Source: Phycisphaerae bacterium (lineage in GTDB: Bacteria > Planctomycetota > Phycisphaerae > Phycisphaerales > UBA1924). Taken from it: a stretch of 32,409 bases of DNA. Made by a program: the position numbers and the translations under genes. Shown in pieces: positions 8,035 through 15,620 of the stretch; the stretch's first letter is position 1, and each line of letters opens with the position of its first letter. The DNA is taken from positions 1 to 32,409 of the forward strand of contig JAUIFD010000020.1 of the NCBI GenBank assembly GCA_030429485.1. Reading direction: 5' to 3'. The notes beneath the pieces are model-generated. The model made no database searches, had not been told where the DNA came from, and saw nothing but the letters and a program-made list of their open reading frames with translations.

Positions 8035-8892
8035 ATGGCCAAGATGTTCTACACGCTCGAAGAGGCCGCCGAGGTGCTCGGCAAGTCGACCGACGACGTC
8101 AAGGCCATGGCCGACCGCGATGAGGTCAACCTGTTCAAGGACGGCGACCGCCTGATGTTCAAGAAAGAGCAGATCGATCTGCTCGCGGGTGGCGACACGG
8201 ATTCGGGCATCGGGCTCGCGGGTGACTCCATGTCTCTCGCTGACGATCTTGAGCCGCTTTCCCTCACGTCCTCCGGCTCGGGCAGCGCCATCGGGCTCGC
8301 CGGGCAGAGCGGCTCCCCCGCTGGCGACGCCAAGGAACAGACCGGAATCTCGATCTTCGACGCCGAGGAGACCGAGAACGCGGACCCCGCCGCCCAGACG
8401 CAGGTCTCCGAGCTGGGCGAGATCGGGGCCGACTTCGCCTCGGGTGATGCAGCGAGTTCGGGCTCAGGCCTGCTCGATCTGACCCGTGAGGCCGACGACA
8501 CCTCCCTCGGCGCCGACTTGCTCGGCGACGACGTCTACGGGCAGGACACGATGAGCGCGACTGCGGCCGACACCGGCGCGTTCTCCGACGACGCGGGTGG
8601 GGCGCTCTTTGAATCCACCGAGCCGGTCGAGACGGCCGCCCCGGCCGCCATCTCGTCCGCTCCCATGGCGGCTGAGGCGTACGACGGCGCGGGTTCCGGG
8701 CTCGTTGGCGGCCTCACCCTCGCGATCGCGATCACGACGCTTCTCGCCATGACCACGCTCCTGCTGTCGATGACCGGCTCGGGCGCGATGGTGCAGCCGC
8801 TCGGCGCCAACTGGGTGGCCGTTGCGGGCGGGCTTGCTGTCGCGACGCTCCTCTTCGCCGGGCTCGGTTGGTTTTTGGGACGCAGGTCCTGA
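8035..8892 (+). CDS. HTH-like (MerR/excisionase fold) domain protein with acidic linker and two C-terminal membrane helices
   Basis: The 285-residue protein begins with a region resembling the winged-helix fold of MerR and excisionase proteins: FYTLEEAAEVLGKSTDDV, then a wing-like FKDGDRLMFKKEQIDLL, about residues 5-50. A long acidic Ser/Gly/Asp-rich linker follows. It contains two copies of a short motif, GIGLAGDS (58-65) and AIGLAGQS (85-92). Two hydrophobic stretches near 223-248 and 260-282 would form a membrane hairpin. It could tether a DNA- or protein-binding head to the inner membrane. The function is unknown, and DNA binding is an inference from the fold resemblance only. GAGG ten bases before the ATG supports the start. 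Confidence 0.78.
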   Translation: MAKMFYTLEEAAEVLGKSTDDVKAMADRDEVNLFKDGDRLMFKKEQIDLLAGGDTDSGIGLAGDSMSLADDLEPLSLTSSGSGSAIGLAGQSGSPAGDAKEQTGISIFDAEETENADPAAQTQVSELGEIGADFASGDAASSGSGLLDLTREADDTSLGADLLGDDVYGQDTMSATAADTGAFSDDAGGALFESTEPVETAAPAAISSAPMAAEAYDGAGSGLVGGLTLAIAITTLLAMTTLLLSMTGSGAMVQPLGANWVAVAGGLAVATLLFAGLGWFLGRRS

Positions 8893-8924
8893 CCATCGCG
8901 TCGGTTTCTGATTGAGTCCAACAA

Positions 8925-9023
8925 CCTAACTCGTTAGCGTCACCGGGTGGATCGCCTCGCGATGCCCAGGCTTTCCTGTGGCGTGGCAAGTTAGGCTAAC
9001 CCTGCTGGCCGGAGCTTTCGGCC
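8925..9023 (+). promoter_or_regulatory. Structured leader / paired palindromes upstream of the PEP-CTERM gene
   Basis: The 155-base gap contains two inverted repeats with the same half-sites: CTAAC-TC-GTTAG at 8926-8937 and GTTAG-G-CTAAC at 8990-9000, with centres about 63 bases apart. CCTAAC (8925-8930) can also pair with GTTAGG (8990-8995) and enclose hairpins ATCGC/GCGAT (8951-8963) and CAGG/CCTG (8967-8978). A separate GGCCG/CGGCC hairpin lies at 9007-9023, 24 bases before the ATG. It could be a structured 5' leader RNA or a pair of operators. I do not recognise a known riboswitch class. Confidence 0.45.
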
Positions 9024-9047
9024 GCAAACCAACGGACGGGCTCAATC

Positions 9048-9716
9048 ATGAGAAGTTACATCTCCGCCCCTCTCGCACTCATGGTCGCCTCAGCGGCGGC
9101 AAACGCCCAGGTGTTCGATGCCGCTGCCGACTTCTCGGCGAGCAGCAATCCGAACGGGGCGTGGAGCTACGGGTACACGACAAGTCTCGGATCGGCGCTC
9201 AATACCTACTCCACGAGCCAGACCCCCACCGTGACGTACTGGACAGAGCCTGCACTCAACGGAAGTCCCTATCCGAACGTGGCGCACAACGGCACCGGTT
9301 CGACCTATGTCAACGTCGCCAGTTCGATCACGTGGGCGACGGGGCAGTTGTCGATCCATCCCGGACCAGCCAACGAGAAGAGCGTGGTGCGCTGGACCGC
9401 GCCCGCGGCTGCCACGGTGGACGTCGCGGCGTCGTACACGCCGCTCGATGCGCAGGCGGTCGACACCGACGTCCACATCCTGATCAACGGCGCGTCGGTC
9501 TATTCACAGATCCTGGGTGCGTTCGGCGACGTGAAGTCTCACACGACCACCGTCAGCGTCAACGCCGGCGACACGATCGACTTCGTGGTCGGGTACGGCA
9601 CGACGAACTACTTCGAGGACACGGTCGGCGTTGACGCCACGATCCGTGTTCCGGCTCCGGGGGCCGCGGTAGTGGGCATCGCGTTGGTCGTCGGGTGGTC
9701 GCCACGCCGCCGCTAG
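9048..9716 (+). CDS. Secreted protein with PEP-CTERM-type (VPAPGA) sorting tail
   Basis: This is a 222-residue exported protein of unknown function. Residues 1-20 form a signal peptide ending in ANA before Gln21. The mature part is Ser/Thr/Asn/Gly-rich and looks all-beta, with strand-like blocks such as VVRWTAPAAATVDVAAS and DTDVHILINGASVYSQ; this resembles carbohydrate-binding or adhesive domains, without a family I can name. The C-terminus carries the variant PEP-CTERM signal: VPAPGA, a hydrophobic stretch AAVVGIALVVGW, then SPRRR. Proteins with this tail are normally cleaved and anchored by an exosortase-type system and are often linked to extracellular polysaccharide. No exosortase gene is in the window. 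Confidence 0.85.
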   Translation: MRSYISAPLALMVASAAANAQVFDAAADFSASSNPNGAWSYGYTTSLGSALNTYSTSQTPTVTYWTEPALNGSPYPNVAHNGTGSTYVNVASSITWATGQLSIHPGPANEKSVVRWTAPAAATVDVAASYTPLDAQAVDTDVHILINGASVYSQILGAFGDVKSHTTTVSVNAGDTIDFVVGYGTTNYFEDTVGVDATIRVPAPGAAVVGIALVVGWSPRRR

Positions 9717-9738
9717 CCAAGCTCGAACCCAGCCCGGG

Positions 9739-9744
9739 TATTGT
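9739..9744 (+). promoter_or_regulatory. -10-like box abutting the 9750 start (possible leaderless transcript)
   Basis: TATTGT ends five bases before the ATG at 9750. Transcription would start at or next to the start codon, although the intervening TGGGG could also act as a weak ribosome-binding site. It belongs to the recurrent TANNNT-start pattern of this window. Confidence 0.4.
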
Positions 9745-9749
9745 TGGGG

Positions 9750-10115
9750 ATGCCGGACAGCCCATCGCAGGCAGACCGCGACCGACGAATCCGTCTCCGA
9801 GCGGCGGAGATCGATTGTGATCGCGCCGAGCGAGACCGCATCGAGGGGCAGCGGCTCGCCCGTCGCATCTTTGTCGCGGGCGCCCTGATCCTCGTGACGG
9901 CGGTGATCTGCTTCGTCGTCCTCCCGGCGATGAAACTCCACCTCCCCCCCGTGGTCCCGGTCGTCGCGTTCGGGGCGATCACGCTCGGCGCGCTCCTCAC
10001 GGGGCACGCGGAAGGCAAGGTCGGGGCACACCCACGCAAGCCAGCACCCGACGACGGCTGCGCCGTCGGATGCTGCTCTGGCCCGCGCCCGCCACGGTTC
10101 ACTCGTGACCAGTGA
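9750..10115 (+). CDS. Small membrane protein, unknown function, Cys-rich tail
   Basis: This 121-residue protein is not recognised. Its N-terminus is strongly charged (ADRDRRIRLRAAEIDCDRAERDR) and probably helical. Two hydrophobic segments follow near residues 39-59 and 65-85, separated by a short KLHLPPV turn, giving a hairpin with both ends in the cytoplasm. The tail has three closely spaced cysteines (CAVGCC) that could bind a metal. I chose the ATG at 9750 over an in-frame TTG at 9741 because of the promoter-like TATTGT directly upstream. The last 11 bases overlap the start of the DUF1275 gene, so the two are probably co-transcribed. Confidence 0.65.
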   Translation: MPDSPSQADRDRRIRLRAAEIDCDRAERDRIEGQRLARRIFVAGALILVTAVICFVVLPAMKLHLPPVVPVVAFGAITLGALLTGHAEGKVGAHPRKPAPDDGCAVGCCSGPRPPRFTRDQ

Positions 10116-10812
10116 CCGCGCCGATCGCCACCTGCCCTACTGGATGATCTGGGCGCCGGGCGTCGCGCTTGCTGCGACCGCCGGTGCGGTCAACGTCGTC
10201 GTCGTGCTCGCGGGCGGCCCGCCGGTGACGCATGTCACCGGTTCGCTCACCAGACTCGCGGCCGATCAGGACGCGGCGCGGGGTGTTCACGGGCTCGCGG
10301 TCCTGGGCCTCATCGGGTCGTTCGCGGGCGGAGCCATGCTGTGCGGGCTCATCATCCCGGCCCAACGCCTCCGCATAGGACGACGGTACGGGCTCGCGAT
10401 GGTGATCGAGGCGGCCCTCCTCGCCCTGGCCGCCGCCGTTTCCTCGCACAGCCCGCTCGCGATGGCGATGCTCGCGGCCTTCGCGGCGGGTTTGCAGAAC
10501 GCGCTTGTCACGTCGTACGGCGGGCAGATCGTCCGCACAACGCATGTCACCGGCATCGTGACCGACCTCGGCTTCCTCTTCGGACACATGCTGCGTGGTG
10601 AACGGGTGGAGGCTTGGAAGCTCGCGCTGCTCGCTGGGCTGCTCGCCGGTTTCGGGTTGGGCGGCTTCGCGGGATACGAGTGCTCCGCCCTTATGGGCGC
10701 CGCTTCGCTCTACCCGATCGCCGGGCTGGTGGGCACGATGGGGGCCGCGTACTTCGCCTGGCGTGTGATGGCAGGGCGGCGTTCGGGCGTGAGCGGAGAT
10801 GCACGCGAGTGA
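10105..10812 (+). CDS. DUF1275 (YoaK-like) membrane protein
   Basis: This 235-residue integral membrane protein is predicted to have about six helices. It matches the DUF1275 family: an early helix followed by HVTG, and the family block AFAAGLQNALVTSYGG ... VRTTHVTGIVTDLG near residues 125-157. Family members are inner-membrane proteins of unknown function, sometimes suspected of transport. The start is a GTG at 10105 inside the end of the preceding small membrane-protein gene, which suggests coupling. The alternative of an unrelated six-helix transporter is unlikely given the duplicated HVTG motif. Confidence 0.85.
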   Translation: MTSDRADRHLPYWMIWAPGVALAATAGAVNVVVVLAGGPPVTHVTGSLTRLAADQDAARGVHGLAVLGLIGSFAGGAMLCGLIIPAQRLRIGRRYGLAMVIEAALLALAAAVSSHSPLAMAMLAAFAAGLQNALVTSYGGQIVRTTHVTGIVTDLGFLFGHMLRGERVEAWKLALLAGLLAGFGLGGFAGYECSALMGAASLYPIAGLVGTMGAAYFAWRVMAGRRSGVSGDARE

Positions 10813-10861
10813 CTTCCGGTCCCTGCCGTGCCTACCATCCCCGCTCCCTCGGAGACCGACC

Positions 10862-11245
10862 ATGGGCCGCCAGCAGATTCTCGAAGACATCAACGCCGAA
10901 TCGCTCAAGACCGATATCCCTCTGCTGTGCATCGGCGACACCATCAAGGTGCATGCCCGCATCGTCGAGGGTGAGAAGGAGCGCATCCAGATCTTCGAGG
11001 GTGTGCTGATTTCCCGCAAGGGCCGCGGCATCGGTGAGATGATCACCGTGCGTCGCGTCGTCGACAACGAGGGCGTGGAGCGCACGTGGCCCATCAACTC
11101 GCCCCTGATCGCGAAGTTCGAGATCGTCCGCCGCGGCGACGCCCGGCGTGCGAAGCTCTACTTCCTGCGTGATCGCGTCGGCAAGTCACGCCGACTTCGC
11201 GACCGCCGCCGCGGCATGAAGCACGTCACCACCGACAAGGCCTAG
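10862..11245 (+). CDS. rplS: 50S ribosomal protein L19
   Basis: This is a structural protein of the large subunit at the 30S-50S interface. It has 127 residues against the usual 115-120, with the extra length at the basic C-terminus. Family blocks are FxxGDTIKVHARIVEGEKERIQIFEG-like sequence near residues 25-50, GVLISRKGRG, and the conserved end of the core VRRGDARRAKLYFLRDR. GGAG seven bases before the ATG at 10862 sets the start, and a TACCAT box at 10833-10838 could be its promoter. Neighbours usual in other bacteria (rpsP, rimM, trmD) are absent, so the gene is isolated from its classical operon here. Confidence 0.96.
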   Translation: MGRQQILEDINAESLKTDIPLLCIGDTIKVHARIVEGEKERIQIFEGVLISRKGRGIGEMITVRRVVDNEGVERTWPINSPLIAKFEIVRRGDARRAKLYFLRDRVGKSRRLRDRRRGMKHVTTDKA

Positions 11246-11281
11246 CCCTTCGGCTCGGTCGACGGTCGGGTCTCACTCCAA

Positions 11282-11533
11282 CTAGCACTCGTCGAGCTGC
11301 GCCTCGAACGCGTCGCCGGTCCAGCGTACGCGCACGCCGTCGCTGACGAGCTCCGCCCCAGCCCCCACGACCTCCTCGATCAGGACCCGCGGCAGGTCCG
11401 TCACCCGCGCGTGCAGTTCGCGGATCACCGCTCCCTCACGCGTGACCAGCTGGAGTCGCTGCACCCCGCGCTCCGCGAGCGCTCCTGCGATCTCCACCGC
11501 GCGCGCGTGAGCCGCGTCATCCATCCCGTTCAT
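11282..11533 (-). CDS. Small hypothetical protein
   Basis: This 83-residue soluble protein has no recognised family. It starts with an Ala/Arg-rich helix (DDAAHARAVEIAGALAERG), then strands around VQRLQLVTREGAVIRELHAR, and ends in an acidic VRWTGDAFEAQLDEC. The reading starts inside the end of the upstream membrane-protein gene, with a 17-base overlap; a second in-frame ATG at 11524 would shorten the overlap to 8 bases. This makes translational coupling likely and supports it as a real gene. Its stop faces rplS across 36 bases. Confidence 0.6.
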   Translation of the reverse strand: MNGMDDAAHARAVEIAGALAERGVQRLQLVTREGAVIRELHARVTDLPRVLIEEVVGAGAELVSDGVRVRWTGDAFEAQLDEC

Positions 11534-12602
11534 TCACGCCGCGCGGCCAGAGGTCCGCCGGCTCGTGCCCGTCGGCAACCCGGCGCATCGAGAGGTAGAG
11601 CACCGATCCCGCACTGAAGAAGTAACTCAGCGCGATCGCGTGGGGCACAAGACGCAGCGCCCCGGTCCAGAACGACACGACGGAAGGCGCTCCGTCGCCC
11701 TCTGCCGCGTTGCGCATCGCGCGGAGCGATTCGTCGTCGCCGATCCACGCGCCCATTGCTCCGGCGCAAACGCCCACCGACCGCTCGATGATCCACGAAG
11801 CGGCCAAGACCATCGCCGCGCCGAGCACGCCGAGCACTACGACGTACCACGCGTAGCGCAAAGGGCGGTGCAGCACATACGCGAGCACCCGCTGAGCCGC
11901 GTCCAGACCATCCGAATCCTCGCACGCCATCGCGCCAACCGTCATCGGAAGGCCCGTCGCCCAGAGTGCGAGCACAAACACCGCGAAGCACGCGAGGATG
12001 GCGCACGGACCGAAGAGCAACCCGCCGAGCACATCGCTGATCGTGAACCCCGCCCATCCGACCGCGGCCACAACGAGCAGCAGGATCCCCGCGAGAACTG
12101 GCGCGGCGATCAGCGCCGCAGCGGTCTGTGCGCTCCGGCGTACGGCCCAGGCAAGCGTGCTCTGCACCGAGAGCAGAAGCCCGAGCCCGAACTGCCCCGC
12201 GGCAGACCGGGCGATCGCGCCGCCCACCACCACAAGCACGACCGCCGACACCACGAACGTCACGCTCGCGCTGACGGTCCGCTCGCGCATGAGCTTGGGA
12301 ACGATGCCCAGCACCCGCTCGAACCCGAAACGGACGGCCGACGCATCACGATCCACGACCCCGATCAGGACCGCGCGCCCACCGTTGTGCGCCGCCTGCC
12401 CCACTCGGCCCCATACGCCGGCATCCCCATCCGCCCCCCAAGACCACCCAACCAGCACCATGATCGCGCACGCGAGGTAGGCGAGCACAAGCCGCCCTGG
12501 ACGCCAGGCCATCGCCGGCGCATGCACGAGCCGCGGCCAGACAAGATCGCTCGCCAGCGCGTCAAACCCACCGCCCGACTCTCGCTCACGTGACCCGATC
12601 AT
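11517..12602 (-). CDS. Multi-pass membrane protein, unknown function
   Basis: This 361-residue protein has about six hydrophobic stretches. The first is LAYLACAIMVLVGWSWG (about 39-56), others are VTFVVSAVVLVVVGG and VLAGILLLVVAAVGWAGF, and three more lie towards the C-terminus. After the first helix comes a soluble segment, VGQAAHNGGRAVLIGVVDRDASAVRFGFERVL. The overall plan resembles uncharacterised planctomycete membrane proteins; I cannot name a family or a catalytic residue. A GAGGG ribosome-binding site sits just before the ATG, and a TACGAT box lies 21 bases before it. The downstream small gene overlaps its 3' end. Confidence 0.75.
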   Translation of the reverse strand: MIGSRERESGGGFDALASDLVWPRLVHAPAMAWRPGRLVLAYLACAIMVLVGWSWGADGDAGVWGRVGQAAHNGGRAVLIGVVDRDASAVRFGFERVLGIVPKLMRERTVSASVTFVVSAVVLVVVGGAIARSAAGQFGLGLLLSVQSTLAWAVRRSAQTAAALIAAPVLAGILLLVVAAVGWAGFTISDVLGGLLFGPCAILACFAVFVLALWATGLPMTVGAMACEDSDGLDAAQRVLAYVLHRPLRYAWYVVVLGVLGAAMVLAASWIIERSVGVCAGAMGAWIGDDESLRAMRNAAEGDGAPSVVSFWTGALRLVPHAIALSYFFSAGSVLYLSMRRVADGHEPADLWPRGVNERDG

Positions 12603-12653
12603 GCGCCCTCACAAGTGGCCGCCATCGTACCGGCACTCCGCTGCACCCTGCGC

Positions 12654-14072
12654 TCACCCCTGAAGCGCCCCGAGCTCGCGCCAGAACCCCGGGTAGGTCT
12701 TCCGAACGCACCCCGGATCGCGCACAAACGTGTTCGGCCTGCGGAGCCCGATCAACGCCAACGACATCGCCATCCGGTGATCGTCGTAGGTGTCAAACTC
12801 CACACGCGGCGCGCTCGTCGAGCAATCGATCCCACCCTTGGGCGGCGTGATGGTGATCGTGTCGCCGTCGCCGAGCGTGCTCGCCGTCACCTCGACCCCG
12901 ACCTTCGCCAGTTCGGCCTGCATCGCGGCGATGCGATCGGTCTCTTTGTCCCGCAGCGTGCGCAGCCCGCGGATGATCGACGTGCCCTCCGCAAACGCGC
13001 ACACCGACGCGAGCGTCATCGCGGCGTCGGGCATCGCGGCCATATCCGCCATCACCGGGCCGATCCGCGGCGCGCCCCCGACCTCGATCCACTCCTCGGG
13101 ACTCCCATCCGCGGAGTAGCTCACCCGTGCGCCCATACGCGACAGCACGTCGCCAAAGTCTGAATCGCCCTGGAGCGAGCGCGCCCCCACGCCGAGCACC
13201 CGGCACGTCGCGCCCGGCGCCATCGCCGCTGCGGCCCAGAAATACGTCGCGCCAGACGCATCCGGCTCGATCGTCAGGTCAAACGCGTCGACCCCAAGCC
13301 CGCCCGCGGCACGGCGCGACTCGGACGCGCTCACGCGCACGACGCGCAGGTCCTCCGTCGAGCGCACGCACGCGCCCACCTCGATGAGCAGCGCGATCGT
13401 CATCTCCAGGTACGGTCGGCTCGTGGGCTCCGCGTCGAGACGGAGCGTCAGCCCGCCCGGAAACCACGGGGCGGTCAGGAGCACCGCCGAGAGGAACTGG
13501 CTCGAGCGCGTCTTGCCAAACCGCAGCTCGCGCCCGGGCTCACCCTCCATCGGCATCACCCGGATCGGCGGGTACCCGGGCTCGGCGAGGCTCTCGATCC
13601 GCGCGCCCAACGCGAGCAGCGCCTCGGCAAGCTCGCCGATGGGGCGCTCGCGCATGCGGGCGTTGCCATCGATCACGACCGGCACGGGTGAGAGCACGGA
13701 CGCAGCGGCTAGAAAGCGCGTCGCGGTCCCCGCGTTGCCGAGGTCGAGGCGGACCTCGCTCTCGTCGCCCGGCTTCCACCGCCCACCGACGCCCGTGATG
13801 CGCACGATCTCGCCGTCGTCCGAGAGTTCGACCTTCGCCCCCAGCGCGCCCAGAGCGGCGATCATCCGCTGGGCGTCGTCGGCTTCGGTGAGGGCGTGGC
13901 GAAGGGTCGACTCGCCCTCCGCGAGCCCCGCGAGCAAGAGTGCGCGGTTGGTCAGGCTCTTGGACCCCGGCGGGCGCACGCGGGCTGCGAACGGCGCCAC
14001 GCCCGTGCGCACGAGCACGGGCACCTCCAGCGGGTCGGGCAGTTCATCAATCGGACGATCCAGCACACTCAC
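12654..14072 (-). CDS. aroA: 3-phosphoshikimate 1-carboxyvinyltransferase (EPSP synthase)
   Basis: This is the sixth step of the shikimate pathway: it joins phosphoenolpyruvate to shikimate 3-phosphate to make EPSP, the precursor of chorismate and the aromatic amino acids. The 472 residues include the PEP- and shikimate-binding motifs: PPGSKSLTNRA (34-44), LGNAGTATRF, MRERPIGEL, DASGATYFWAAA, RDKETDR, and DDHR at 430-433. About 25 extra residues precede the domain. The start is a GTG at 14072. A TACGCT box ends five bases upstream of it, so the mRNA may be leaderless. In LGNAGTATRF an Ala lies between Gly and Thr, as in many bacterial enzymes. Confidence 0.96.
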   Translation of the reverse strand: MSVLDRPIDELPDPLEVPVLVRTGVAPFAARVRPPGSKSLTNRALLLAGLAEGESTLRHALTEADDAQRMIAALGALGAKVELSDDGEIVRITGVGGRWKPGDESEVRLDLGNAGTATRFLAAASVLSPVPVVIDGNARMRERPIGELAEALLALGARIESLAEPGYPPIRVMPMEGEPGRELRFGKTRSSQFLSAVLLTAPWFPGGLTLRLDAEPTSRPYLEMTIALLIEVGACVRSTEDLRVVRVSASESRRAAGGLGVDAFDLTIEPDASGATYFWAAAAMAPGATCRVLGVGARSLQGDSDFGDVLSRMGARVSYSADGSPEEWIEVGGAPRIGPVMADMAAMPDAAMTLASVCAFAEGTSIIRGLRTLRDKETDRIAAMQAELAKVGVEVTASTLGDGDTITITPPKGGIDCSTSAPRVEFDTYDDHRMAMSLALIGLRRPNTFVRDPGCVRKTYPGFWRELGALQG

Positions 14073-14077
14073 GACCC

Positions 14078-14083
14078 AGCGTA
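14078..14083 (-). promoter_or_regulatory. -10-like box abutting the aroA start
   Basis: On the minus strand TACGCT ends five bases before the GTG start at 14072, with no Shine-Dalgarno sequence between. This is one of six such placements in the window and suggests a leaderless aroA transcript. Confidence 0.4.
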
Positions 14084-14106
14084 CGCCGCTGCACGGCTGG
14101 GAGGCC

Positions 14107-15543
14107 CTAGGCCTTGGCGAGCCCTCGTTCGAGGACTTCGAAGACGCCGTCCCAGTGCGCGTCGGTCATCACGGGGAGCGGCGGGAGCATGCGGATGTGG
14201 AACGGCCCGTGCCCGCAATAGAAGAGGACGAGCCCTTCGTCGTAGCACGTCTTGCATGCGGACCACACCTTGGCCTTGTCGCCGCCGAAGGGCGTGAACT
14301 TGACCATGCCGCCGACGCCGCCGACGAGCTCCTTGCACCCGGGCGCGGGCGGGAACCAGTCGGGGTGCTTGGCGATCATCGCCTTCATCCGGTCGCGGAA
14401 CTTCGCGTGGTGCTTGGCGAACTCGCCGGACTTCCCGTAGTAGTCGCCCGCGTCCAGCAGATCGAGGATGCGGTTGCCCACTGTGAAGTCGGTCGTCGAA
14501 CCGGTGAAGGTGCCGGAGAGGAGCCCGCCCTTGGGGTTCATCGCTTCGGTCCAGAGGGTGGCGCACGCCTGGGTCATCTTGCCGACGCAGAAGACGTCGA
14601 TGTAGTCGCCAAGCTCGAGCATCTCGTAGGCGAACATGCTTTCTGTGCGCCCGAACGCCTGGATCTCGTCGTCCCAGATCGGGATGCCGTGCTTGCGGCA
14701 GCACTCCATCAGCGCGACGAAGAACGCGCGGGGCGCGGTGTTGAACCCGCCCTCGCCCTGCACCAGCTCGAAGATGAAGCACGCGTGCTGGCCGGGATAG
14801 CGGGCGATGTACTCCTCGAGTTTCGCGACAGACCGCTCGATGTACGCCGATTGCCCGCCGGCGCGCTCGGCTTCGCACTCGTCCCAGAACGGCATGTAAT
14901 CCACCTGTGTCGAGAGCGGGATGCCCTCGCGCCCGGCTGCCGAGTCGCCGATCTGCGCCATGGTGACGGTGCGTCCCATGAAGCAGTTGCTAAACGCGAT
15001 GACGCGCGACGCCGGTGCGCGCTTCTGATAGCAGACCTTGATCGCGCTCTCGTTCGCGACGGCGCCGGAGGTCGTCACGAACGCGTGCTTCAGGCGGCTC
15101 GATCGCCCCGCGAGCTGCACAAGCTTCTCACCAAACTCGTACGCCCCGAAACCGGATTGCAGGTTGCCGTGCTTGGCGGTGTCTTCGAGCCCGCCCTCGA
15201 TCGCAGCCCGCACGAGCTCCGGGTGCGAGTGCCCGAAGAAGTGGACCCCGATACCGCAGATCATGTCGTACTTGACCGAGCCGTCGTCGAGCTCGACGAG
15301 CGGCCCGTTGCCGAGCCCCGAACCGAGATAGGGATAGAGCAGCGGGCGTCCCTTCACCGCGGCGCACCGTGCGAGCAGGTCCTCGTACTCCACCTTGAGG
15401 TCGGGGTTCGCCGGACGCACGCCGGTGATCGCGGCGGAGTGGGCGCCCACGCGCTCGACCAGCGTGTCGATCGCCTCGCGAAGCTGCGGATCGTGCTTGA
15501 GCGAGGTGCCGTGCGTGGTCGTCGAGCTGCCGGTTGCGGTCAT
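14107..15543 (-). CDS. Class III (ornithine/lysine-type) PLP-dependent aminotransferase
   Basis: It transfers an amino group using pyridoxal phosphate; the family covers acetylornithine, ornithine, lysine-6 and omega-amino acid aminotransferases. The 478-residue protein shows the cofactor site in order: TTSGAVANESAIK (about 157-169), a glutamate in ELVQGEGG, the PLP-ring aspartate in DDEIQAFGRT (291-300) and the Schiff-base lysine K322 in VGKMTQ. The start at 15543 has GGAG at seven bases; a longer in-frame start at 15621 is possible but has no such support. A peptidase M20 gene lies 77 bases upstream on the same strand, so the pair might act in arginine or lysine metabolism. The precise substrate is undetermined. 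Confidence 0.85.
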   Translation of the reverse strand: MTATGSSTTTHGTSLKHDPQLREAIDTLVERVGAHSAAITGVRPANPDLKVEYEDLLARCAAVKGRPLLYPYLGSGLGNGPLVELDDGSVKYDMICGIGVHFFGHSHPELVRAAIEGGLEDTAKHGNLQSGFGAYEFGEKLVQLAGRSSRLKHAFVTTSGAVANESAIKVCYQKRAPASRVIAFSNCFMGRTVTMAQIGDSAAGREGIPLSTQVDYMPFWDECEAERAGGQSAYIERSVAKLEEYIARYPGQHACFIFELVQGEGGFNTAPRAFFVALMECCRKHGIPIWDDEIQAFGRTESMFAYEMLELGDYIDVFCVGKMTQACATLWTEAMNPKGGLLSGTFTGSTTDFTVGNRILDLLDAGDYYGKSGEFAKHHAKFRDRMKAMIAKHPDWFPPAPGCKELVGGVGGMVKFTPFGGDKAKVWSACKTCYDEGLVLFYCGHGPFHIRMLPPLPVMTDAHWDGVFEVLERGLAKA

Positions 15544-15620
15544 GGTGTTCTCCGTGAGGCGATCCGCGCAAACCATACGCGATGCGCGCCGTCCCCCACC
15601 GTTACAGGGGACGATCGGCA

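Noticed and set aside
8920-9030. tRNA-like cloverleaf or known riboswitch upstream of the PEP-CTERM gene
   Set aside because: The multi-hairpin shape suggested it, but there is no T-loop GTTCRA, no CCA-like end and no match to riboswitch cores that I know.
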